Assembly: GCA_000310025.1 (NCBI GenBank)
Contig: FN649726.1
Location: forward strand, 790,483-820,328
From: Ectocarpus siliculosus
Lineage: Eukaryota; Sar; Phaeophyceae; Ectocarpales; Ectocarpaceae
DNA length: 29,846 bases
Reading direction: 5' to 3'
How positions within the stretch are numbered: the stretch's first letter is position 1; every line of letters begins with the position of its first letter. A model generated the notes under the pieces. It saw nothing but the letters and a program-made list of their open reading frames with translations. It searched no databases and was not told the DNA's origin. Position numbers and translations under genes: made by a program. Below are positions 19,001 to 28,750 of this stretch, piece by piece.

Positions 19001-22000
19001 CCGAGTGCAATGAGCAGCAGGCCGTAGCCCCTCCGTCTCTTTCCCACGCGTTGGCGATTATCGCCCCCGGTGCTTCCCCCTTTTCGGTAGGAAAATCCAC
19101 GCCCACCATCGATATTAATCTGTTCCACGCTTCCACCGGCCACGTGAACGAATTTTTGATGAGTGAGACTGCCAAGCAGCAGGGTGTTCGGCTGGTCGGG
19201 GAGCTGCAGCCATGTGTGGGCTGTGTGGAGGCGAAGGGCAGGAGGGCCCCGGTGCCGCGGCGTGGGACACGCGCTGCGGTGCCGTTCGGCAAGGTCCACA
19301 TCGATCTCACGGGCCCGTTCACCGAGGCGATGGACGGCTCCCGGTACCTGATCATGTTCGTGGACAGCGCATCGCGGTGGCAACGGGCGTACGGGATGCG
19401 GGCGAAGAGCGACACCCTGAAGTACGTGAAGCGCTTCTTGGCCGACATGAACGGCATGGGCACTCCGGGATGTTTCCGCATGGACAACGGCGGCGAGTTC
19501 ACCGGCGCCGCTTTCATCGAGTTCTGCGACGCCGCCGGCATCCGGCGCGAGTACACCGCGCCGAACACCCCCAAACAAAACGCCGTCGCCGAGAGCGCCA
19601 TCTGGCGTGCGATGAAGGGGGGCCACGCCGCGCGACGCCACATCCTCTCCATGGCCCACGTCGACCTCGCCTCCGTCCCCAACATCGGCGCCAACGGACA
19701 ACGGCTGTGGCTCTCGTCGGCGCTCTGGGCATCCGGTTGTTTCAACCGCTCCGCGACGAAGGCCAATCAGGGCTGGATGTCGCCGTTCGAGGCCTTCTTC
19801 GGCCGGAAGCCGCCCCTCACCGTCGTCCCCTTTTTCCAGGAGGGTAGGATGCGCGTGAAGCGGGCCACCAAGGCGGACGTCCAATCCGCAAGGTGCTTCT
19901 ACCTGCACGGCGCCAACAACCACTCGACGTCTACCGCCGTCGTTCTTCGCGCTGACACCGGTCGCCTCGCCCTCACCAACAACGTCGTGTGGGTCAACCG
20001 CCGGGCAGGAGCGCCGGCGCCGGTGCCGGCCATCGGGGGGGGTTCTTCGGTCACCGCGGCGCCCTCGCCGGCCGCCGCCGTACCTGCGGCCGATGCCGCA
20101 CCGCCGCCGCCCCCGCGGACATGGACGTACTACCCCCCTGCACCAGCGACCACCGCAGCGCCGCCCCCTCCCCCGTCGATCTTCACAGGATCTTCAGCGC
20201 CGTCGCCGATCTCCGTCGCACCATCCTCAGCCCCGCCGTCGACCGCAGCCACTCCGCCCCGTTCGCCCCCGGGCCTACCGCCGCCGCCGCCGAAGCCCGC
20301 CAGCGCCGCCGTCCCCGCTCCTCCGCACCCGCCGCTTTCGAAACGAGCCGTCAAGGAGTTGGGACGAGAGGACACGAGGGTTCACGGCCGCACACGCGGC
20401 GATGGAGTGCGGTTCATGGATGAGCAACAAAAACCGCCGTCGCCACCCAGTGGCGGCACCGCTCTCCACCACCGCCTTGAGCTGTTGGACATGATGGACA
20501 AGGACACCCTCATCTCGTCGCTCGCCACCCGGGAGGCCGTGGATCAAGGACGCCGCGACCTACCGCCCCCGCCGCAGCCGGATCCGAATCCTGGAGGCCG
20601 TGGAAGCGGGGGGGCTGTGGGAGCTGGGGGGCCCGTGGATTCCGGGGGGGGGGGGAGACCGCAGATGTTCGCAACGATGTTCGCCACCCGCGAGGATGTG
20701 GACGCCGCTCTTCGCGCCGAGCGTCCTCCTGACAAGATGCCTGACCTTCCGCACTGCATGGCCAGCGACCTCCGCGAGCCGAAGACGTTCAACGAGGCCA
20801 TGCGGTCTCAACATTCAGAGTTATGGAATGATGCAATCGGTCGAGAGTTTTTCGGTTTGTTGGATGCAGGAACTTTTAGTCCGGTGTAGCAACCAGTAGA
20901 GAACGCCATCAATGCTAAGTGGGTATTCAACTGTAAGGCAGACGAGTATGGATGGCCGACGAAATTCAAGGCAAGACTTGTAGCGCGGGGGGACATGCAG
21001 AGGGCTTCGATTGATTTTGGAGAATTGTTTGCACCCACCGTATCAGTGTCTAGTGTGCGCTTGTTGGCAGCATTAGCATGTGAGCAGAATCTTGACTTGT
21101 GCCATTTTGATATTCAGCAGGCTTTTGTGCAGTCTGAGCTTGATGAGGATGTTTTCATGCGCTTACCGCAGGGGTGTGGTAGGTTATCTGGCCTGATCGT
21201 GAAGCTGTGCAAGAGTCTGTATGGTTTGAAGCAGGCATCACGACATTGGCATGCGCACCTGACGAGGTGTTTGTTACTTTTAGGTTTTTTGCAGTGTCTG
21301 GCGGACGCATGTGTTTTTCGATTGATGGAGGAGGGACGTGTGATCATGATCATCGTGGTCCACGTGGATGACATTTTTGCTGTAGGGCAGAAGGAGAGGT
21401 GTGACAAGTTTGGCAGGGATCTCAACGAGATGGTCCCCGTGAAGAACCTTGGAGAGTTGAGGTGGTACTCCGCGTGCTTTTACGAGAGAGACGTAGAGAG
21501 AGGGCTGTTGAGGATTTCGCAGCAGAGGTTTGCCGAAGAGTTGGCTGCAGAGTACGGAATTGAGTGGGGGAGGAGTGTGCCCTTGCTTGTGAGCGTGAAG
21601 CTCACCGACTTTGACGAGAACGAAGCGTGCGCTGATGTCCCTTTTCGCGAGTTGGTAGGATCTCTGATGTGGTTGGCCACTCAAACAAGGCCGGACATCG
21701 CGAACGCAGTACGAGCAGTAGCGCGGTATTGTGCATCTCCCAAGATGGTGCACTGGAAGGCAGCACTCGGTATTTTAGGGTACGTACGGAGGACGAGTTG
21801 GATGGGGATTACATTTGAGAGGGGAGTGGTGACTGGGATCAGCATGCAGGTGTTTGTGGATGCCGACTATGCAAGCAAGGCGACAGACCGTAGATCGGTG
21901 TCAGGAGGGCTAGTGATGTGTGGGGGAGGGTGTGTGACTTGGTTTTCGAGGACACAAAAGTGTGTCACGCTTTCCACCACGGAAGCAGAGTATGTGGCAA

Positions 22001-22311
22001 TTGCCGATGTCTTGAAGGAAGTGTTGTTCCTGAGGCAGGTGTGGCGTTCTATGTTGCCAGATGCAGGTATGCCGTGCATCCCGGTGTTCGAGGATAATCA
22101 GGGAGCGATTCAGATTGCGCACAACCCGATCACGAACTCCAACTCGAAACACATCGATGTACGACATCACTTTATCAGGGAGCTGGTAGAGAGGAAGGAG
22201 ATTTCAATTACTCATGTGCCGACGCAATTTCAGCATGCAGATTTCTTGACGAAGGCCATTAGCAAGGAGTCTTTTGCGTTGCACCGTGACTTTGTGATGA
22301 ACTTGCAGTGA
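16030..22311 (+). CDS. Copia-1 Gag-Pol polyprotein with one internal UAG
   Basis: One frame of about 2093 codons is broken only by TAG at 20887-20889 (codon 1620). Gag starts with a charged coiled coil (residues ~1-75), then a UBN2-like capsid region. A CX2HX4HX4C knuckle (CHFHPWSNHTNAEC) follows at ~376, and then a long Gln/Pro-rich tract (~395-600). The protease has DSGATNTF (Asp near 645). Integrase has the H..H..C..C zinc region (INLFHASTGHV..CVGC), then D1091, D1152 and E1188 with 35 residues between the last two. A Pro-rich linker leads to the RT. Past the UAG come KARLVARG, FDIQQAFV, YGLKQASRHW and HVDD at ~1778 in place of YVDD. RNase H shows VDADYASKATDRRSVSGG, TEAEY and EDNQ. Start chosen at the first ATG, 88 bp after the LTR. 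Confidence 0.93.
17210..17405 (+). repeat. CAG/CAA-rich tract encoding a Gln-rich segment of Gag
   Basis: Near-continuous CAG, CAA and CCGCAG triplets encode polyglutamine broken by Pro and His. A 27-bp subunit containing CCGCAGCAG..CAACAGCAGCAT is repeated at about 17281-17340. It lies directly after the Gag zinc knuckle. Confidence 0.9.
20887..20895 (+). promoter_or_regulatory. Internal UAG in the UAG-CAA-CCA context (possible readthrough signal)
   Basis: The stop codon at 20887-20889 is followed by CAA CCA, an exact fit to the UAG-CAR-YYA leaky-stop context known from tobamovirus-type readthrough. It falls at the very start of the RT domain, between TFSPV and QPVENAINAKWVF. A simple nonsense mutation (for example from CAG) is the alternative. 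Confidence 0.45.
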
Positions 22312-22596
22312 AGGAAGTGTTTTGGGGTCGATTCGTATTCTGTGATGGAGAGAGTGAGAGAGACGAGAGATTGGACAAGAGAAAAGAGAGAGTCTGGTGA
22401 AGGTTGGAGGAGTTGTTGTGTTTAGTTTTTCTTGATTGTTTTGGAGGAGTTTTGATTGTGTTTGATTTTTCTTGTGATGGACTTGGAGGATTTTGGATTG
22501 TTTTGGTGAAGATATTGGTTTTTGTTTGTTTTGGAGAGATGGTAAAGAGGAATTTGGTTTTTCTCGGAGCATGACGATGCATACGAGTAGGGGGGC
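22312..22596 (+). other. Copia-1 3' untranslated region and polypurine tract
   Basis: This T/G-rich stretch is made of loosely repeated TTTTGGAGGA and TTTGATTG-like units between the RNase H stop and the 3' LTR. It ends in GAGTAGGGGGGC at 22585-22596; the G run is the probable plus-strand priming site. Confidence 0.75.
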
Positions 22597-22949
22597 TATT
22601 AGATATATTGGGAGTACTCGTAGCATAGTATGACGGTTGAGATGTCCGGTACGTACGTACGAAAGTAACAGTGATGAGATGCGGAGGGATAGGAACTTTC
22701 TACATATATTCCTTGGTTGCGAGAGGTATTTGGTGGAGATTCAGAGAGATTCGTTGAGTGACAAAGAGTGAAGGCGTGCCCAGATACCGTGAAGGTTTGA
22801 CGAGCACTGGCACGCCCCCGATGAACGCAATACTTTCCAATACTTTTGCTTTACGTTTTCAACACGTTTCCTACCCATACACGCTCCGCCATGAGCCACC
22901 CGCTTTGAGCTCCAACCACAAAGAACCGAGCCACCCGAATTATCGATCA
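22597..22949 (+). repeat. Copia-1 3' LTR
   Basis: 353 bp, same sequence as 15589-15941 as far as I can compare by eye, followed directly by the second TCCCC target duplication at 22950-22954. Confidence 0.95.
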
Positions 22950-24128
22950 TCCCCCTACTTGGACGGACTCCCTGTCTTACTGCTTCAACCGCCCTTATCA
23001 AATCGTTGATGTAAATCTTAAATAGAGTGGGTGATATCGTACAGCCCTGTGCGACTCCTTGGAGTATATCCACGTACACTTCGAAATTTCCCCATCCATC
23101 ATCACCGCACTTCTTGTGCATTCTGTCATCTTTTTCAACTTCCTCCACATTTTCCCCCGGATGCCGATGTCCCACATCTTTTTCCACAATCCATTGCGCC
23201 ATACGGTGTCGTAGGCTTTTTGTACATCAAGGAAGAAACAGTATGTCGTACGCCCGGCGTCTTTCCTACCTTGGATAATTTTACTCAACGAATATACATG
23301 GTCTACACAACTACAATCTGGTCTAAGTCCAGCTTGTCCTTCGCTGATCTTTTGTTTCCCCTCCAACATGTCTCCCATTCTATTGTCTATCATCTTGCCA
23401 AACAGTTTCCCCACTGTGCTCAGCAGGGTTATCCCTCTATAATTCCCCGGGTCAGCTTTATCCCCCTTTTTGAACAGGTTCACGACTACTCCTTCTCTCC
23501 ATCTCTTCGGCGCGTACTCGTGTTTCCATATCCAGTTGAATATCCGGACCAACATGTTAATCATCCCCTCCCCCCCCTGTTTCAAAAGCTCGTTCACAAT
23601 TCCATCAGAGCCCCTGCCGCTTTTCTATTCTTGAGTTTCGCTACGCAGTCCTCTACCTCTTCTCGTGTGAACTCTCCCTGCAACCCGTCTACATCACTAC
23701 GTTCCCTCCGAGATCTTTCGACGTTTTCCTCTGCCCACGAGTTGATTTCCTTCTCAAACTCCGAGTCGGAAGTTGTCATTGGTGGTGGGTGTCCCAAGTT
23801 TGCGGTAGTGCTCTACTAGTACTTCCCTCTTTCCTTTAGAACTGCTTACCATCTTACCCTCGGCAGATCTTAGTGTCGTTATTTCCGTGTCTCCCCCTCT
23901 CTTCTTGCCCACTAACCCTTGAATTCCTACCCACATTTGCTTCATCCCCCCCTCAAAATCTTCGTTAGTCTTTTGGACTACTTCCTACCACAACCCTTTC
24001 TTCTTCTTCACGACCAACTCCTTCACCCTCTTTCTACTTTCAACATACTCCTTCCATCCTGCATCTGTTTTCCCTGCCACATATTTTGCGTGTGACTCTC
24101 TTCGTACTCGAATTGCTTGCTTGATTTC
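22950..24128 (-). pseudogene. LINE-A ORF2, middle third (RT fingers and palm)
   Basis: From high to low coordinates the frame gives IKQAIRVRRESHAKYVAGK, then MKQMWVGIQGLVGKKRGGD, a KNRKAAG motif, and NYRGITLLSTVGKLFGKMID. Next come QAGLRPDCSCVDHVYSLSKI, FFLDVQKAYDTVW (the palm Asp motif) and QGCTISPTLFKIYINDLIRA. These are the standard blocks of a LINE reverse transcriptase in order. Defects seen are a TAG after KKKKGLW near 24000, a frameshift at about 23602 (just after KAAG) and another near 23085. The left boundary is the copia-1 target duplication and the right boundary is the copia-2 LTR. Confidence 0.85.
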
Positions 24129-24393
24129 TGTTTGAGTGTTTGCGGCCTACGCCACTTATTTATCGAGTGAGACTGTTTCGGTGATGTATTAACTTCACGA
24201 GAGGTAGGCGACCGTCCTTCACACGGACGAAAGAGGGAGTGCTCCACACAGAGCAGCTCCAACGCTCCAACAGCAAGGAGGGGCCCCGTGACACATCACG
24301 GTGCCCCCTACCAAACGGCAATCTTACTAATCTGCGTGACACCAAATCATACAGCACGTGCATCCAGCACCAATGTTCGCAGACTCTCGAACA
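24129..24393 (-). repeat. Copia-2 3' LTR (proposed)
   Basis: On the minus strand it begins TGTTCGAGAGTC right after the purine run AGAACCAGGGAGGG (24394-24407) and ends CTCAAACA before LINE-A resumes. That gives 265 bp with TG..CA ends. No second copy is present in the window, so the boundaries rest on the tract, the termini and the LINE junction. Confidence 0.6.
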
Positions 24394-25282
24394 CCCTCCC
24401 TGGTTCTTCACGCGAGTGACTAACCATCAATGGGGCAAGAACGCCCCTGGATACATCAGAAATGCCAACATGGTAATATGTGGAGGGGAAACCCGGCGTC
24501 CGGGCAAAACCCCTCGAAAGAAACCCAAACACCACAGAGAAAAACCGTCGCTATCACAGCGGATCACAACGGCCGCACTTATTAGAAAATCCAATGCAAG
24601 TGCTAAAAAACAGCTACAGCTTCTCCGGCAAATTCATCAACTTGCGCCGGTGGTACTGCAGACTGGCCCTGCTAAGGGCCTTGGTTAGGAGGTCCGCGTG
24701 TTGCTCCGTTGTCGGAACGAACTTGACCGAAATATCCCCCGACCTAAACAATCCGCGGATAAAATGAAACCTCACGTCGATGTGTTTCGTGCGGCCTGAT
24801 TGTCCTCAAGGACCTGGATGCTGCTACCACTGGTCTCTGGGGCAACAAACGAAAGCACAGCACGCACAAACAACGCTTCCTTGACGCCCTCCCCGGCAGC
24901 AATGTACTCGGCTTCCGTAGAAGAAAAAGACACGATGCTCTGTGTCTTGCTACCATGGCTGACTACGGTACCTCCAACCGTTGCTGCCAACCCTGACACC
25001 GAACGCCTATCCTCCGTGTCGGCGTAGCTAGCGTCTACGTACACGGCAAGCCCTAACCCCGATCCCCGTTGGTAGGTGATGCCGAGGTCCCTCGTCTGTT
25101 TTAGGTAGCCGAGGATCTTCTGTATCGCGTCCCAGTGCCTCTTCGCTGGGGCGTGGGCGTGGCGCGCTACCGCACGCACGGCGAACGATACGTCTGGACG
25201 CGAGAACGTCGACACCCACATCATGCTGCCGATGGCCTCCCTCACCGGCCACTCCCCTCCCTTCTCATCATCTCGCTTCGGT

Positions 25283-25424
25283 CCTATGGGGGATTCACTT
25301 AGCTCGTGGGACGCCAGAGCCGTCTCGAAGGCGTCTGGCGAGTTGAGCATGAGGTCCACTGCACCCAGCAGGAAGTCCTCCGCTTCTTGGCGCGCAGCGT
25401 GGGCCTCCTCGGCGCGCTCGAACA
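25283..25424 (-). repeat. 142-bp direct repeat, copy inside the copia-2 RT region
   Basis: It matches 25632-25773 with only about four substitutions. On the minus strand both encode FERAEEAHAARQEAEDFLLG and on to ASHE.SESPIG. This copy joins KEGKID (RT start) directly to PKRDDEKGGEWPVREAIGSM (RT end), replacing the catalytic core. Confidence 0.92.
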
Positions 25425-25631
25425 TGTCTATCTTCCCTTCCTTGTTGGTCTTCCAACTAACACACCACTTTGAGCTCACAGGCCTGCGCCCCTCTGGCGT
25501 GCCGTCTACGAATGAAAACGTCCCCGTGCCCAAGTGCCCTTCAAATTCTTCCCTCATGGCCTGTTCCCATCCCTCTCTGTACACAGACTTGGCAACACCG
25601 GCTACGGGGTTCTACATCACTCGGACGCTTG

Positions 25632-25773
25632 CCTATGGGGGATTCACTTTGCTCGTGGGACGCCAGAGCCGTCTCGAAGGCGTCTGGCGAGTTGAGCATG
25701 AGGTCCACCGCGCCCAGCAGGAAGTCCTCTGCTTCTTGGCGCGCAGCGTGGGCCTCCTCGGCGCGCTCGAACA
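25632..25773 (-). repeat. 142-bp direct repeat, copy in the copia-2 linker
   Basis: This copy lies in the integrase-to-RT linker, after the Ser/Gly-rich segment and before the RT start. It is continuous with the upstream linker frame, so it is the likely source of the copy at 25283-25424. Confidence 0.9.
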
Positions 25774-27400
25774 GCAACTCTCGCACCACCCTCGCCTCTA
25801 GCCCCTCCGCCACGTGGAGGACCGCCGAGAGCACCCAGCGGGTGAACTCCTCCGTGCTGCTGACGGGCAGGCTCGCCACCGAGGCGAGAAGGGCTTCGGC
25901 ACTTGTCGGCGACGGGGGCGACTCGTACCTCGGGTTTCTGCGAGGGTTCTCTCTGGTGCGGCGGCTGGTGAGTTCCGCCGGCTTGTCGAAGCGGGCGAGC
26001 CGCCGGGCCTCTGGCCCGCGGAGCGCCAGGAGATCCGTCTCGCTGTCGCTATCACTGCCGCTGCCGCTGCCGCTGCCGCTGTTGAAGCCGCTGTCGCTGC
26101 CGCTGTTGCTGCCTCTGTCGCTGCCGCTGCCGCTGCCGCTACCGCTGCCTCCGCTACCGCGGCGGCTGCTGCTGCGGCGGTCGTCCTCGCCGCCGCCCAC
26201 ATCGGCCATGCCGGCCGATGTGGTAGATGGGGCGACGCTCGCGCCCTCCCTGCTCGAGGGGGCGCCATCGCCAGCGTCGCCTGCGCCCGACTCCTGGGGC
26301 GCGGCCGGCGGCGCCGCCAGCGCTACGCGCGCGGGCGGCCCCGCGGGCCCCGGGGCTGCCGTCGTGCCAAGGTTGAAGTCTGGTCCTCCATCCACAGGTT
26401 CTCCCTCCGCCCTCCCTGCACCTTGGCTCGACGCGCCCTCTCCAACCTCGTCCTCCTCAGTCGCGAATTCCTCTTCCTCCTCTGCGATGGGAGGCAGCGA
26501 CTGGGGCAGGGCAGTGGGGGCGGCGGGTACGGATTGCCAGGTGAAGTTGCGAGTTGTTATCGCTTGGCGTTTTTCGTTCAGGATGCGCACGCAATCACGG
26601 TTGGTGTTGATTCCCGGGCCGAGGTAAAAACACTTTTGGGCTTTCGGCTCGGACTTGTGTGTGCGCTTGACCTTGTATACGGCAGGTTTGAGGAACGGGT
26701 ACGTCGCCCGGCGGGGGAGGGTGCCCGTGCCACATCTCGTACGGCGATTTCTTCTCTGGGTTGGATTTGGTGGAGGTGCAGTTCAGGGCGTTGCATGCCC
26801 AAGCTATGGCCTCGGCCCAAAGGGAGGGGTAGTTCGGTGCTCCGGGGTAAAGAGTTGGCGCTTGGATACGGGCGGCTAGTGCTGCATCTTTGATCAGACC
26901 CAGTGCTCTCTCACTACACCGTTGTATTCTGGGCTGTGTGCGGGGGTGAACTCCTGTTTGATGCAGTACTTCCGGCACACCTTGCCGAACTCTCCCTAAA
27001 AAAACTCTCCTCCATTGTCGGATCTCACGACCATGACATCGGACGGGGCACCGTCTGCCCGGTTTTCTGCAAGATACCACTCGAATGCCTCAGCGGCGCC
27101 TGATTTGTGCTTCAGGAAATAGACACGGTTCCACCTTGTGTAATCATCCTTGACAATGAGAGTGTACCACTTCCCCCCCAAGCTCTGCACCCTAGCTTTT
27201 CCACTCAAATCCACGAAAACTCGCAGCAGTTTCTAAACTGCTCGGGTCGACGTCTTGTTGGGGATGGGCTTGGAAAGCCCCTCCGCCGTCGAGCACCCCA
27301 GGCACTCCCGGAGCTCGCCCACCAGCGTCGTTCCCTGCTGCTTCGCCGTGGTCCTCAGCAGCACCTCGTGGGAGTGGCCGTGCGCGCAGTGGAAGTCGTT

Positions 27401-28479
27401 GATTCGTCCCACCACTTCACTGCTCTCTTACAAACTATCAACTTTCTACCTAGAACTCTACTTGCTGTTGTGTTTAGCAGCTCTTCCCACCCTTCTACGA
27501 TTCTAGACCCGGCCTGGTCCCGGCCTTCGGCATCCTTTGGTGTGCCCATTGCCTCTATCAACTCCGAGAGTTTCTTGTCGTTTATAGCTATCTCTTCTTG
27601 GAACTCTACCCTCGTTTCTTCTACTTCTAGCTTATCTATTCTCCATCTGTACATTTTCCTGCGTCGCCTACTCTGTATGACTCTCGTCTGTTGTAGGGCT
27701 GTCCACACCAACGCGTGGTCTGTAGTGCCTACATCCGTTGTGCATACTTGTACTTCCGTCTCTTTCCCCCCATTCTCTACGACTGTATAGTCAAGGATGG
27801 AGCGTTCTCCTTTTTTGAAACATTGCCTAGTCCATTCCGGTTCTGTCTTTCGTACTCTACCGTCCAACACCTTCATCTCGCTACTGTCAAGGAACCTCAG
27901 CATTTCTTCCCCGTTTTTGTTCGTGGCTCCCTCCCCGTATTGCCCTACGGCTCCGTGTGGGTTCGTGGTTCGCCCGATTCTTGAATTGAAGTCCCCAACT
28001 AGAACTACTTCTCCCTTTCTCTTGAAGTTTTGTACATCCGCTGCTACCTCCTCGAACCCTATCCTGATGTCCTTCACCATATTCTTCGACTCTGGTGGCA
28101 TATATACATTTCCTACGAACAAATCCTTCCTTCCCCGTTCCCCTGGTACCCTTATCCACATGCTTTCGTTGAATTTGGTGTCGGTGATCACCTCAATTAT
28201 GTCGCACATGTGCTCCCCTCTACTCTTGATTTTCTGTCCTCTCCTCATTTTACCTATCCATGTGTAGCTTCCCACTTGTTTTCCTATTTCTCCCCCGTCC
28301 TTCTCCCACGACTCTTGGACTCCGACTATGAACAGGTCTTTTTCGGCTGCTTGCTCGGCAATTTCGAGTCTTTTACGCTCATCTGTGGCAAATCCGCATA
28401 CATTCCAAGACCCTATTCTGATTTCCTTACTCCTACTTTCTACTTTCCCGTGCCTTTCAGGATTCCTTCTGTCCCCCAT
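27401..28479 (-). pseudogene. LINE-A ORF2, N-terminal third (APE endonuclease)
   Basis: The frame starts MGDRRNPERHGKVESRS and shows an AP-endonuclease-type nuclease. It has IRIGSWNVCGF with the metal-site Asn (residue ~26), FIVGVQESWEK with the catalytic Glu (~55), GDFNSRIGR near 165 and TTDHALVW near 250 (the Asp-His pair). This domain nicks target DNA to prime reverse transcription in LINEs. The stretch itself has no stops, and ends KRAVKWWDE where copia-2 cuts in. It is part of the broken LINE-A frame. The true start may lie further 5', since homology of the upstream 270 bp is unclear. Confidence 0.85.
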
Positions 28480-28750
28480 TTGCCTTCCCTTCTGCCTTAT
28501 CCTATCGCTGCCCCCCCCTTCCCCTACTTTGGCTTGCCCTTTTGACCCTTTCGAATCTCCTGCCCCCCTTTGTTTTCAGCCAGCCTTGGGCTGCGCCTTA
28601 CTTCCTGGATCCTATTTGCTATGCACACCCTCCAACCTAGTCTCCTCACCCACGCCGACATCTTCTCTACTTCTAGTCTTTCCCATTCTGCGCTTACTCT
28701 CCTTCCAAACGTGATTCGAAAGTGGTTTCCTTCCCTTTCTCTCCCCCCCC
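28480..28750 (-). other. LINE-A 5' region
   Basis: This short basic frame (28668-28534 minus, from MSAWVRRLGWRVCIANRIQE, rich in Arg/Lys) is followed by stops before the endonuclease frame. It may be a remnant of ORF1, an N-terminal extension or 5' UTR; I cannot tell. The 5' boundary is marked by a run of about ten G on the minus strand, next to LINE-B. Confidence 0.4.

Larger units (their letters stand above)
15589..22949 (+). mobile_element. Copia-1, complete Ty1/copia LTR retrotransposon
   Basis: The element is 7361 bp with 353-bp LTRs at both ends, a 5-bp TCCCC target duplication, a gag-pol frame at 16030-22311 and a polypurine tract just before the 3' LTR. The order protease, integrase, reverse transcriptase, RNase H is that of Ty1/copia. 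By eye I found no difference between the two LTRs, which implies very recent insertion. It sits in LINE-A in the opposite orientation. The LTRs begin TA rather than the usual TG and end CA. Confidence 0.95.
24129..27400 (-). mobile_element. Copia-2, degenerate Ty1/copia remnant with one LTR
   Basis: A minus-strand element is inserted in LINE-A between KWWDE and IKQAIR. It has a 3' LTR, a polypurine tract, RNase H, a partial RT and integrase, but starts abruptly inside the integrase zinc region. There is no 5' LTR, gag or protease. At the 3' side the sequence GAAATC follows the terminal CA, and at the 5' side GAATC precedes the copia sequence, so a target duplication with one base lost is possible. 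Several stops and frameshifts show it is older than copia-1 and not closely related to it. Confidence 0.82.
24614..27400 (-). pseudogene. Copia-2 pol remnant (integrase, linker, defective RT, RNase H)
   Basis: Reading leftward: NDFHCAHGHSHEVLL and ECLGCS (integrase zinc region, 27400-27240); VDLSGKARVQSLGGKW and MVVRSDNGGEFF (integrase core); then KSPYEMWHGHPP further on. Next come a Ser/Gly-rich linker (~26030-26170), WEQAMREEFEGHLGTGTF and SKWCVSWKTNKEGKID (RT start). The RNase H domain shows YVDASYADTEDRRSVSG, STEAEY and LEDNQ, ending EQHADLLTKALS and a stop at 24614. In-frame stops occur at about 27232 and 26993. A ~30-nt deletion with frameshift follows EDNQAA. The RT palm, including its catalytic Asp pair, is missing. 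Confidence 0.82.
14206..28750 (-). mobile_element. LINE-A, non-LTR retrotransposon split by two copia elements
   Basis: Three minus-strand pieces form one LINE of about 3.9 kb once the insertions are removed: 28750-27401 (5' region and endonuclease), 24128-22950 (N-terminal to mid RT) and 15588-14206 (RT with FADD, thumb, zinc knuckle, 3' end). Across the copia-1 insertion the frame resumes cleanly at the GGGGA target site, running from GVRPSRG into KSVSGLMFADD. Across copia-2, KWWDE is followed by IKQAIRVRRESH. APE endonuclease plus RT plus a C-terminal CxC..H..C motif is typical of the Jockey/CR1/I-type organisation; the clade is not assigned. It carries at least two in-frame stops and several frameshifts, so it is inactive. 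Confidence 0.85.

Noticed and set aside
18853-19923. 356- and 282-residue minus-strand frames opposite copia-1 integrase
   Set aside because: They mirror a GC-rich coding region whose sense strand has clear integrase motifs.
25470-26893. Plus-strand frames of 385 and 359 residues opposite copia-2
   Set aside because: They are the antisense of the Ser/Gly repeat linker and low complexity; the minus strand carries the recognisable pol motifs.
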